Source: Christensenella sp. UBA1214 (lineage in GTDB: Bacteria > Bacillota > Clostridia > Christensenellales > CAG-138). From it: a stretch of 12,297 nucleotides of DNA. The notes under the pieces were generated by a model. It had not been told where the DNA came from. It did not search any database and saw only the letters and a list, made by a program, of their open reading frames with translations. The stretch is taken from contig DBXK01000012.1 of NCBI GenBank assembly GCA_002309375.1, positions 12,981 to 25,277 on the forward strand, in the 5' to 3' direction. Of this stretch, positions 1-6,349 are shown in pieces; positions within the stretch are counted from its first letter, which is position 1, and each line of letters starts with the position of its first letter. Both the position numbers and the translations under genes were made by a program.

Positions 1-854
1 GCGCCCAGCCGATCTCGCTCGACAATATGCTCGCCGTTTCCGAGCTCTGCAAGAAGTACGGCGTTCTCTCTGTTCTCGACGCAAGTTTGCTGCAGGATAA
101 CCTGCATTTCATCAAGACCCGCGAGAATAAATATAAGGACTGCTCGATCCGCGAGATCGTCCGCACCCTTTCCGACGCGATGGATATCATCTACTTCTCC
201 GCGCGCAAGCTCGGCTTCGGCCGCGGCGGCGCGATCATCCTCAACGATGAGAAGCAGTATGAATACATCAAGACCTTCGTCGCGTCCTTCGAAGGCTTCC
301 CGACCTTCGGCGGCATGAGCGTGAAGGAAATGGAAGCGATCCGCGTCGGCCTCGACGATACCCTCGATGAGGACATCATCTCCCAGGGACCGCAGTTCAT
401 CGAATACCTCGCCAACGAGCTCGAAGCCGCCGGCATCCCGGTCGTCACCCCTCCGGGCGGTCTCGGCTGCCATATCGACGCGATGAAGTTCGTTCCGCAT
501 CTCAAGCACGGCGAATATCCCGCCGGCAGCCTCGCTTCCGCGATCTATATCGCTTCCGGCGCCCGCGGCATGGAGCGCGGCGCGATCGACGAGCCCTGGG
601 AGGATGACGACGTCGAGCCCTACGGCGCGATGGAGCTCGTCCGCCTCGCTGTGCCGAGGAGGGTCTATACGATCAGCCAGATCAACTACCTCGTCGACCG
701 CCTCTGCTGGCTGCGCGACAACAAGGATCTGATCGGCGGCCTCCACTTCGAAAAGAAGGGCCCGCATCAGTTCTACGATGCTCTTGAATCGAATTCCGAC
801 TGGCCGGAGAAGCTGGCCGCGAAATTCCGCGAGGATTTCGGCGATTCGCTGTGA
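1..854 (+). CDS. Beta-eliminating lyase, tryptophanase/tyrosine phenol-lyase family (5' truncated)
   Basis: This is a cytoplasmic PLP enzyme; family members split tryptophan or tyrosine into indole or phenol plus pyruvate and ammonia. The frame is open from base 3 (it reads AQPISLDN before the first ATG at 27), so the N-terminal part lies outside the window. Numbering from that ATG, the PLP-pyridine Asp is in DAS (18-20), the Schiff-base Lys is K61 in SARK, the glycine-rich FGGMS follows at 94-98, MERG is at 182-185 and the substrate-carboxylate region VRLAVPRR is at 205-212. MERG resembles the tyrosine phenol-lyase motif more than the E. coli tryptophanase one. The Arg that normally follows DAT and contacts the PLP 3'-oxygen is Leu here, and the Lys-Lys-Asp around the PLP lysine is Arg-Lys-Leu. 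The family is confident; the substrate is not. A terminator follows 23 bases after the stop. Confidence 0.88.
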   Translation, partial: AQPISLDNMLAVSELCKKYGVLSVLDASLLQDNLHFIKTRENKYKDCSIREIVRTLSDAMDIIYFSARKLGFGRGGAIILNDEKQYEYIKTFVASFEGFPTFGGMSVKEMEAIRVGLDDTLDEDIISQGPQFIEYLANELEAAGIPVVTPPGGLGCHIDAMKFVPHLKHGEYPAGSLASAIYIASGARGMERGAIDEPWEDDDVEPYGAMELVRLAVPRRVYTISQINYLVDRLCWLRDNKDLIGGLHFEKKGPHQFYDALESNSDWPEKLAAKFREDFGDSL

Positions 855-876
855 TCGGATAAAGAAAAAGCATGAT

Positions 877-909
877 AAAGGCACTCCCCAAGAAGGGGAG
901 TGCCTTTTT
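877..909 (+). terminator. Strong intrinsic terminator after the lyase gene, probably bidirectional
   Basis: A perfect 13-bp stem (877-889 with 895-907, core GGCACTCCCC) and a 5-base loop end in a run of five T. It starts 23 bases after the lyase stop. The stem begins with AAA, so the reverse strand also has a short T run after the hairpin. It could therefore also stop transcription of the convergent lipase gene, whose stop is at 959. Confidence 0.9.
894..909 (+). repeat. Direct repeat copy 1 (3' half of the terminator)
   Basis: A 16-bp sequence, AGGGGAGTGCCTTTTT, forms the right arm and T tract of the terminator here. It recurs exactly and in the same orientation at 2506-2521, on the other side of the lipase gene. 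The second copy has no partner arm. The pair brackets the AT-rich lipase segment. Confidence 0.8.
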
Positions 910-958
910 AATTGATGATGCTAAAAACTTCGAAGACAAAGGATAACCCGATTAGCGG

Positions 959-2317
959 TTAATTATTCCCACCTTGTTTTACCATCTCGTCGCCGCCGAC
1001 AAAAATACTGTTTCCTTCCATGCTGAAGGAGGTGCGCCAGACACATGGAGAACTCGAGATATTAGTGGTATATGTAATCGTGATTTCCCCGTTTGAAATA
1101 ACATAGGTTCCGTCGCTGACAACGCCAAGCGCACACATACTGACACGATGATCGCCATAGAAAGTGAACGAATTGGTAATAATTCCATATGCGTAGGCGA
1201 CATAGGTCCCGTCAGGAACGCTTGGTGAATCATTGACCGGTGTCTGTGACGGCGACTGAGTCGCTATGGGATCCACATGATGATTTGGATCGCACTTTAA
1301 ATCAAACAGGTCTTTATGATCTCGTTCATACAGCAAAGCGTCGATGTAATTATCCAAATCATGGTTTCTGCTTGAAATTCCAAAACCTTCACTATAATGG
1401 AAGCGGCTGTCTTTATACATATCTGTATGCCCGAATTTTGCATAAGGCGAGCTCGCACATAAATCGCTCATATTTCCGTGAGGACCAAACGAATCATAGT
1501 AGTTATAAATGTTATGAATATTCTCAAACATTTCCGGATAGTTCTGATCCTCAGTCAAAACTTTTATTGCTCCGAATGTGTAGACATAAACATCTGCTTC
1601 TGTGAGCATATCCGACCACCAATCATCCCATCCGATTGAAAATGTTATATCAGCACCTGCAAGATTTGCTGCAGATCCGCCGAGGCTATGGCCGGTCACA
1701 ACGATCTTCAGATTATCGGCGGAAAGTATCTCCGGAAACTTGTCAACATAATCATATAAACCGAGCATTACTTCATCGTAGTAGTCATACACATTCGTGT
1801 AGACGTCAACACCATAAAAATCCTGAGTTTTGTCGAAAGGCCTTCCTTTAACCCAATCAGCAAAATACTCGCCCGGAGCATGGGATCCTCTGCAGATAAT
1901 ACATAAAACGGTTGTTTCCTGACCGCTTATCGTCAAAGTATCATGAGCAATAATAAAACAGCTGTCGCCCACAAAAGTACCGAGCGAATCACCTCTATAA
2001 TAATTATACGACTGTTGGCCGTCAAAACCGAAGTCTCTGATATCCTTGGTCAGATCTTCGTATTTATACATTCCGTTGCTGAGATATGCGCACATTAATG
2101 CAAGATCGGGATCGAAATGATATGAGTTTTGCTTGAAAAGACTGCTGTTCCACCTTGGCTTGAAGTTGTCTTTTGTTTCGGGTGCATCGGTGCAAATTAA
2201 GGAATCCGGAGCAGCAGAAGCTTGCATATTCTTAGCAGGAGACGTCTGCTCGCAGCCGGCTCCAAACGGGATGATTAATGATAACAATAAGAAAAGAATC
2301 AGTATTCGTTTATACAT
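959..2317 (-). CDS. Class 3 lipase-like lipoprotein with C-terminal beta module
   Basis: Predicted secreted, lipid-anchored serine hydrolase of the fungal-type (class 3) lipase fold; the substrate is unknown. From the ATG at 2317 the protein has a signal peptide (MYKRILILFLLLSLIIPFG) and a lipobox-like GAGC (Cys22). The nucleophile elbow GHSLGG follows, with the catalytic Ser near residue 211. Later Asp/His candidates are YYDSFG, GHTDMY and a family-typical HDLDNYIDAL. A Thr/Pro/Ser linker then leads to a beta-rich tail of about 80 residues with two DGTYV repeats. The frame opens further upstream to 2362, but that ATG lies inside a consensus -10 box, so 2317 is preferred. Base composition is visibly AT-richer and codon use differs from the neighbours, suggesting acquisition. 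The gene is convergent with the lyase and monocistronic. The lipase family is likely; the tail domain is unrecognised. Confidence 0.85.
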   Translation of the reverse strand: MYKRILILFLLLSLIIPFGAGCEQTSPAKNMQASAAPDSLICTDAPETKDNFKPRWNSSLFKQNSYHFDPDLALMCAYLSNGMYKYEDLTKDIRDFGFDGQQSYNYYRGDSLGTFVGDSCFIIAHDTLTISGQETTVLCIICRGSHAPGEYFADWVKGRPFDKTQDFYGVDVYTNVYDYYDEVMLGLYDYVDKFPEILSADNLKIVVTGHSLGGSAANLAGADITFSIGWDDWWSDMLTEADVYVYTFGAIKVLTEDQNYPEMFENIHNIYNYYDSFGPHGNMSDLCASSPYAKFGHTDMYKDSRFHYSEGFGISSRNHDLDNYIDALLYERDHKDLFDLKCDPNHHVDPIATQSPSQTPVNDSPSVPDGTYVAYAYGIITNSFTFYGDHRVSMCALGVVSDGTYVISNGEITITYTTNISSSPCVWRTSFSMEGNSIFVGGDEMVKQGGNN

Positions 2318-2353
2318 AATAACATCGATCAGACTAAGACGGATCGCTCCTTT
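2318..2353 (-). promoter_or_regulatory. Shine-Dalgarno plus hairpin ahead of the lipase start
   Basis: The best ribosome binding site, AAAGGAG (2347-2353), is 29 bases from the ATG at 2317, which is too far for normal initiation. Between them CGATC (2342-2346) can pair with GATCG (2326-2330). If that hairpin forms, 8 bases separate its foot from the ATG, giving normal effective spacing. The stem is only 5 bp with an 11-base loop, so this is inference. Confidence 0.4.
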
Positions 2354-2360
2354 CAAACAC

Positions 2361-2389
2361 ATTATAAAGTAAGCTCAGGATAAAAGCAA
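2361..2389 (-). promoter_or_regulatory. Vegetative-type promoter of the lipase gene
   Basis: Reading the minus strand, TTGCTT (2384-2389) is followed after 17 bases by a perfect TATAAT (2361-2366). Transcription should begin near 2353, just before or at the AAAGGAG site. This places the ATG at 2360-2362 outside the mRNA and supports 2317 as the start. The -35 box matches the consensus at only three positions. Confidence 0.6.
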
Positions 2390-2425
2390 GTTCGAACTAA
2401 AAACAGTATAAAAGCAGTGCATAAA

Positions 2426-2456
2426 GGCTTGCTTCAGCGCTCTGCAGAAGCAAGCC
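2426..2456 (-). terminator. Hairpin between the DUF4349 gene and the lipase gene, possible terminator
   Basis: A perfect 10-bp inverted repeat (GGCTTGCTTC at 2426-2435, GAAGCAAGCC at 2447-2456) has an 11-base loop that can pair two more bases. On the minus strand the stem is followed by TTTAT and, further on, more T-rich sequence. It may end the DUF4349 transcript, whose normal terminator seems to have lost one arm. The T run is poor, so the assignment is moderate. Confidence 0.45.
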
Positions 2457-2505
2457 CATAGATGCCGCTCGTTTTATCCTCTATTCATCTTTTGTAAAGC
2501 TGAAC

Positions 2506-2521
2506 AGGGGAGTGCCTTTTT
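2506..2521 (+). repeat. Direct repeat copy 2 (orphan terminator half)
   Basis: Exact 16-bp copy of 894-909 in the same orientation. No matching left arm lies nearby, so it cannot fold as a terminator. It sits 11 bases beyond the 3' end of the DUF4349 gene, where that gene's terminator would be expected. Confidence 0.8.
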
Positions 2522-2532
2522 TATCGGATCGG

Positions 2533-3525
2533 TTATTTGCTTTCGGGTTCGCTGACGGAATCTTGCCGGGGCGCAGGGGCTGTCTGAACAACCGTCTGCT
2601 GAACCTTCGCGCCGCGTTCGGCCGCAATGCGTGCGTTGTGCTTCTTCGTCTTTTTGATGCTGAAGAAGACGATGAACAGGGTCAGCGCGATAAAGAGCAG
2701 CGCAACCACGATATGCGGCAGATTGCCGATGAACCATTTTGCAAAGCTCTTGAAGCCGTCGCCGACTTCGTTCAGGCTTTCGTTGAAGCGGCGGGAGGTC
2801 TCCTCGCCGAAGCTTTCTTCGGTCACAACGGTCTCCTGCTCGACCTCGCGGATATGCATCGTCACAGTGCTGAAATCGATCGAATTATCGTAGCTGCGGA
2901 GCTTTGCTTCATATGATTCGATCTGGCCGCGAACATTCGTGAGGCGATCCTGAAGCTGGATGATCTCATCGAGATTCTCCGCCCTTTCGAGAAGCCCGAG
3001 AAGGGTGTTGTATTCGGTGCGGAGGGAGGAGAGCCGCGCCTCGGTGTCGATGTAATTATCGGTGACGTCCGCAACATCCTCCTGCTGGCGGGTGACGTTG
3101 CCGGCGCCGTTGACGTCCGAAAGGAAATCGTCGAGCTTCTCGGCGGGGATGCGCACGACGGTTTCGGCGGTGCGGAGCCTGCCGCTCGAATAATCGCTCG
3201 AATCAACGTAATTGGACTGGATATAGCCGCCGTAAGCGCGGACTCTTTCGTTCATGCTGCGGATGAAGGAATCGAAATCGAGCGCTTCGACGGAGAGCTC
3301 TGCATTGCGGATGATCTTGCGGCCCGAAAGGACGGCCGTGACGTCCGAAGGCGCGGATTCGGCGGGATCTTTCGCATCGAAGGCCGCGCTGCCGGGATAG
3401 TATGCTTCCGCTTCCTTTGCGGAGGAATCGGACTGCCCGACGCCGAAGCTGCGGGCGGAGCAGCCGCAGAGCAAGGTGACGGAAAGAAGCAAAACGGCAA
3501 GAATGATCGGGATCGTTTTTTTCAT
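2533..3525 (-). CDS. DUF4349 domain membrane-anchored lipoprotein
   Basis: Predicted exported lipoprotein of 330 residues with the DUF4349 domain; no biochemical role is established for this family. The N-terminal signal peptide MKKTIPIILAVLLLSVTLL is followed by a lipobox LCGC (Cys22). The DUF4349 part begins around IIRNAELSVEA and includes VRIPAEKLDDFL, a family-typical VTDNYIDTEARL and a heptad-rich coiled-coil stretch. A membrane segment at about 271-290 is followed by a basic stop-transfer KKTKK and a 40-residue cytoplasmic tail ending in PESK. The product should span the outer face and be held at both ends, by lipid and by the C-terminal helix. The start is fixed by the signal peptide, although the ribosome site lies unusually far upstream. 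The gene is divergent from yqfC. Family assignment is firm. Confidence 0.9.
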   Translation of the reverse strand: MKKTIPIILAVLLLSVTLLCGCSARSFGVGQSDSSAKEAEAYYPGSAAFDAKDPAESAPSDVTAVLSGRKIIRNAELSVEALDFDSFIRSMNERVRAYGGYIQSNYVDSSDYSSGRLRTAETVVRIPAEKLDDFLSDVNGAGNVTRQQEDVADVTDNYIDTEARLSSLRTEYNTLLGLLERAENLDEIIQLQDRLTNVRGQIESYEAKLRSYDNSIDFSTVTMHIREVEQETVVTEESFGEETSRRFNESLNEVGDGFKSFAKWFIGNLPHIVVALLFIALTLFIVFFSIKKTKKHNARIAAERGAKVQQTVVQTAPAPRQDSVSEPESK

Positions 3526-3554
3526 AAGTTTGCCCGGAAGCCCGGGATCCTTTC
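3526..3554 (-). promoter_or_regulatory. Shine-Dalgarno plus GC hairpin ahead of the DUF4349 start
   Basis: GAAAGGA (3548-3554) is the only good ribosome site, but it lies 22 bases from the ATG. Between them is a 5-bp GC hairpin with a 4-base loop (CCCGG 3542-3546 with CCGGG 3533-3537). Folding it leaves one base on the ribosome-site side and seven before the ATG, close to ideal spacing. The same layout occurs ahead of the adjacent lipase gene. Confidence 0.5.
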
Positions 3555-3590
3555 ATCGATTCGGCCGCGGCGGAAGCAAGCTTTGCCGCG

Positions 3591-3620
3591 TCTATATCCA
3601 TATAACGGATGAGCGGACAA
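3591..3620 (-). promoter_or_regulatory. Candidate promoter for the DUF4349 gene
   Basis: On the minus strand TTGTCC (3615-3620) is followed after 18 bases by TATAGA (3591-3596). Each box has four of six consensus bases. It is the best candidate in the divergent gap and leaves a leader of roughly 60 bases. Confidence 0.35.
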
Positions 3621-3655
3621 TGCGGTTGCGGGCTATAAAGGAAAAGCTTCTTTAT

Positions 3656-3685
3656 TTGAAAAACGCACATATAATTGAATATGGT
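3656..3685 (+). promoter_or_regulatory. Candidate promoter region for the yqfC-era operon
   Basis: TTGAAA (3656-3661) followed after 18 bases by TATGGT (3680-3685) fits a vegetative promoter. Overlapping it, CATATAAT (3668-3675) matches the SigE -10 consensus (CATACAHT) at seven of eight positions. yqfC and yqfD belong to the mother-cell SigE regulon in Bacillus subtilis. However, no SigE -35 box is visible at the right distance. The rest of the 3526-3770 gap shows no gene. Confidence 0.4.
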
Positions 3686-3770
3686 AAAAAACGGGCAGGA
3701 CCGTGCGAACGGAAAGAACAGGATATGCGGAGAAAAGCAGATCCGCGCTGCAAGGCGGCGGGGGGAACTG

Positions 3771-4022
3771 ATGCGCATTGCCGATCTTCCGGAAACCTCG
3801 GCGGCCTCCGTCCCCTGTCTGCGCCTTGCCGGCGACGAAGTGCTGGAGATCGAGAATTACAGGGGAGTGCTGGAGCTGACGGATTCCGTGATCCGGCTTT
3901 ATACGGGCCTCGGGATACTCAGGATAACCGGCAAATGCCTCATGATCCGCAACGCCGACGGCGATAAACTGCTTGCGGAAGGCCGGATCTGCTCGATTTT
4001 ATTCGAAAATAATGTAAATTGA
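3771..4022 (+). CDS. yqfC: YqfC-family sporulation protein
   Basis: Small protein (83 residues) of the YabP/YqfC family. In Bacillus it is made in the mother cell during sporulation; its molecular action is unknown. The family core is IENYRGVLELTDSVIRL at 27-43, followed by the beta-strand pattern LRITGKCLMIR and the end GRICSILFEN. The frame is open upstream to 3675, but ATG 3771 is chosen because GGGGGA sits just before it and the length then fits the family (about 90). The stop TGA (4020-4022) lies 23 bases before the yqfD start, so the two are co-transcribed. Family and context agree strongly. Confidence 0.88.
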   Translation: MRIADLPETSAASVPCLRLAGDEVLEIENYRGVLELTDSVIRLYTGLGILRITGKCLMIRNADGDKLLAEGRICSILFENNVN

Positions 4023-4045
4023 CGCCAAAAACAGCGGAGAAGTAT

Positions 4046-5200
4046 ATGTTTCTATGGAAATATTCGCACGGATATGTTATAATAAACATAGTATGCGATA
4101 GAGTGGAGAAGTTTTTGAATAAACTTCTGCTTTCCGGCATTTCCGCGCATAATATCGAAAAGCGCGGAAGGAACGATTTCATCGTAACGCTCCGCACCCG
4201 CGATCTGGACGCCGTGCGGGCGCTTTCGGAGGAAGACGGCGCTTCCGTAAGGATCCTCAGGCGCGGCGGGAGCTCGGTCTATACAGCCTGCCTGAGATCG
4301 CGGCCGCTGCTCCCTGTTTTCATGATCGCGGCAGTGATCGCGCTGATCCTCCTTTCGCGGAGGGTGCTTGCCGTCCGCATAAGCGGCGATGACGAGGCCT
4401 GCGCTTTCGCCGAAGCTTTGCTGGAGGCTGAAGGCGTGGGAAGATGGACCCCGATCAGCGGGATCGACGGCCCGGCGCTCGCGGAAAAGCTTGCGCTCTC
4501 GTCGCCGAAGATCGCATACGCATCGGTCCGGACCGAGGGCGTGATCCTCCGCGCGGAGCTTTATGCGGCGGAGGAAACGGAAACAGCCGGCGACGGACGG
4601 GCCTGCAGCATCTATGCCGACAAGGACTGCGTGATCAGAAGCATTGCCGTGCGCGACGGGCGGGAGCTCGTTTCCGCCGGAGAAGCCGTTAAGAAGGGCC
4701 AGCTCCTCGTTTCCGGCGATATCACTCCCGACGGCTCGGCGGATATCCTTCTGACCCATTCGGAGGCGGAGATCATCGGCGAAGCCGCATACAGATTCAC
4801 CGTGGAGGTCGGGCCGACGGCCCTTGCGCCGGTCCGGAGCGGGAGAAAGGAAAGCATCGTCCGCATCGGGCTTTTCGGAGGCTCCGTCGATTCGCGGCCC
4901 TCGTTCGGGGAGTATGAAGCCGAGTTCGAAAGCGCCGCTTTCCTCGATGCAGGCGCTCTGCCGATCCGGGTCTTCCGCGGCACGGCGTATGAGCTCATCC
5001 TTGCGGAGACCGAGCTAAGAAGCGAAGAAATGCTTGCGGAAGCGCTGCGCCTTGCGGAGCAAAGGCTGAAGAGGAGCATTCCGGCTTCGGCGAAGATCAT
5101 TTCAAAAACAACAGAACAGTTCCGGACGGACGAAGGCGGCCTGATGCTGACCGTATCCGTGCGGACGATCGAAAGAATAGGGTATAAGAGGTACTTATGA
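4046..5200 (+). CDS. yqfD: Sporulation protein YqfD
   Basis: Membrane protein of the YqfD/SpoIVFA-neighbour type found in spore-formers, 384 residues; the Bacillus homologue is about 398 and is SigE-controlled. The N-terminal LWKYSHGYVIINI and FLNKLLLSGI match the family's opening block. One membrane helix lies at about 86-104 (PLLPVFMIAAVIALILLS). A large extracytoplasmic part follows, containing VKKGQLLVSGDITPDG and a biotinyl-like EAEIIGEAAYR. ATG 4046 has GGAGA at a good distance and keeps the family N-terminus; a TTG at 4019 is open but has no ribosome site. The stop overlaps the phoH start (ATGA), so translation is probably coupled. An AT-rich promoter-like stretch lies in the first codons. 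Confidence 0.9.
   Translation: MFLWKYSHGYVIINIVCDRVEKFLNKLLLSGISAHNIEKRGRNDFIVTLRTRDLDAVRALSEEDGASVRILRRGGSSVYTACLRSRPLLPVFMIAAVIALILLSRRVLAVRISGDDEACAFAEALLEAEGVGRWTPISGIDGPALAEKLALSSPKIAYASVRTEGVILRAELYAAEETETAGDGRACSIYADKDCVIRSIAVRDGRELVSAGEAVKKGQLLVSGDITPDGSADILLTHSEAEIIGEAAYRFTVEVGPTALAPVRSGRKESIVRIGLFGGSVDSRPSFGEYEAEFESAAFLDAGALPIRVFRGTAYELILAETELRSEEMLAEALRLAEQRLKRSIPASAKIISKTTEQFRTDEGGLMLTVSVRTIERIGYKRYL
4055..4090 (+). promoter_or_regulatory. Promoter-like dyad inside the start of yqfD
   Basis: TGGAAA (4055-4060) is followed after 17 bases by a perfect TATAAT (4078-4083). The TATAAT sits inside an exact dyad, TATGTT (4073-4078) and AACATA (4085-4090), with 6 bases between the arms. 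This is markedly AT-richer than the rest of yqfD. It could be an internal promoter with an operator that drives phoH and later genes. It could also be chance from the codons of a hydrophobic N-terminus. Confidence 0.3.
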
Positions 5201-6279
5201 ACGGGCAGGACAACGAACTGCACAATGAGATCAATACAGAAGAGCAGGCGGCAGCGGCCGCCGAGGAAGAACAGGTCACAGTGAACCTGCCGATCGATTC
5301 GATGGAGGAGGTCATCCGCCTTTTCGGCGTATTCGACGAGAACCTCCGCATCATCGAACAGGAGACCGGCACGAAGATCAGCGCGAACGCGGACAATATC
5401 CGAATCTGCGGAACGGATGAGCAGACCTCCGCTGCGCTCGGCGTGATCGAAAAGCTCCTTGCGCTGATCCGCAGGGGCGAGAATATCGACAGGGGCAGGA
5501 TCCGCTATGCCGTCGATCTCGCAAGGGAGGGCAACGCGGATCTGATCCTCGAGCTTGCGGACGACGTCGTCGCCTTCACGAGCCGCGGCAAGCAGATCAA
5601 GTGCAAGACCCTCGGCCAGAAGAAATACATCAACGCGCTCAAGCACAATACCGTCGTATTCGGCGTCGGCCCCGCCGGCACGGGCAAGACCTATCTCGCC
5701 GTCGCGATGGCGGTGCTCGCATTCAAAAACAAGGAAGTCAGCCGAATCATCCTTACCAGGCCCGCCGTCGAAGCGGGCGAGAAGCTCGGCTTCCTCCCGG
5801 GCGACCTGCAGAACAAGGTCGATCCCTATCTGCGTCCGCTCTACGACGCGCTTTATGAATTTCTCGGCGCGGAGGGCTTCCGAACGCTCTCCGAAAGGGG
5901 CATCATCGAAGTTGCTCCGCTCGCATATATGCGCGGCCGCACGCTGAACGACGCTTATATCATCCTCGATGAGGCGCAGAACTGCACGATCGAGCAGATG
6001 AAGATGTTCCTGACCCGCTTCGGCGAAGGCTCGCGCGTCGTCGTCACGGGCGACATCACGCAGATCGACCTTCCGCAGGAGAAGCAGAGCGGCCTGATCC
6101 ACGCGCTCAGGGTGCTTGCGGACGTCGAGGGCATCGAAACGGTGCACCTCACGGCTCGGGACGTCGTTCGCCACGAGATGGTCCAGCGGATCGTGCTCGC
6201 CTATGAAAAGGCCGCCGCGAAGGCGGCCGAAAGGCAGCGGGAAAAACAGCAGGAATCAAGGCCGGAACGCCGCCAGTGA
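5197..6279 (+). CDS. phoH: PhoH-family ATPase
   Basis: Cytoplasmic P-loop ATPase of the PhoH family (PhoH/PhoL/YbeZ), 360 residues. In many bacteria it lies beside ybeY and is linked to RNA and ribosome metabolism; the exact activity is unsettled. An acidic N-terminus and a small KH-like RNA-binding segment (about 27-95, with IIEQETGTKISANADNIRI) precede the ATPase. Walker A is GPAGTGKT at 158-165, followed by a family block LTRPAVEAGEKLGFLPGD (186-203) and Walker B YIILDEAQNC at 254-263. A sensor-like VVTGDITQIDLP follows. The C-terminus is Arg/Gln/Lys-rich. The start overlaps the yqfD stop by four bases, with GAGG just upstream. All key motifs are intact. Confidence 0.95.
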   Translation: MNGQDNELHNEINTEEQAAAAAEEEQVTVNLPIDSMEEVIRLFGVFDENLRIIEQETGTKISANADNIRICGTDEQTSAALGVIEKLLALIRRGENIDRGRIRYAVDLAREGNADLILELADDVVAFTSRGKQIKCKTLGQKKYINALKHNTVVFGVGPAGTGKTYLAVAMAVLAFKNKEVSRIILTRPAVEAGEKLGFLPGDLQNKVDPYLRPLYDALYEFLGAEGFRTLSERGIIEVAPLAYMRGRTLNDAYIILDEAQNCTIEQMKMFLTRFGEGSRVVVTGDITQIDLPQEKQSGLIHALRVLADVEGIETVHLTARDVVRHEMVQRIVLAYEKAAAKAAERQREKQQESRPERRQ

Positions 6280-6349
6280 CGCGCGCTTTCCGCCTCGGCA
6301 TATGATCGGATGACCGCCGAAACACTACGAATGATCGATGGAGGCACAG

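Noticed and set aside
3675..3770. 32 extra codons before yqfC
   Set aside because: The first codons overlap the promoter candidates, the translation is Arg/Lys-rich and not family-like, and ATG 3771 has its own ribosome site.
3863..3873. Third occurrence of GGGGAGTGC, inside yqfC
   Set aside because: Only the first part of the 16-bp repeat matches and it is explained by coding sequence, so it is treated as chance.
4612..6174. Long open minus-strand frame opposite yqfD and phoH (520 codons)
   Set aside because: It is the antisense shadow of GC-rich genes with GC-biased third positions; its translation is rich in Asp, Arg and Ala without motifs, and the plus-strand genes are certain.
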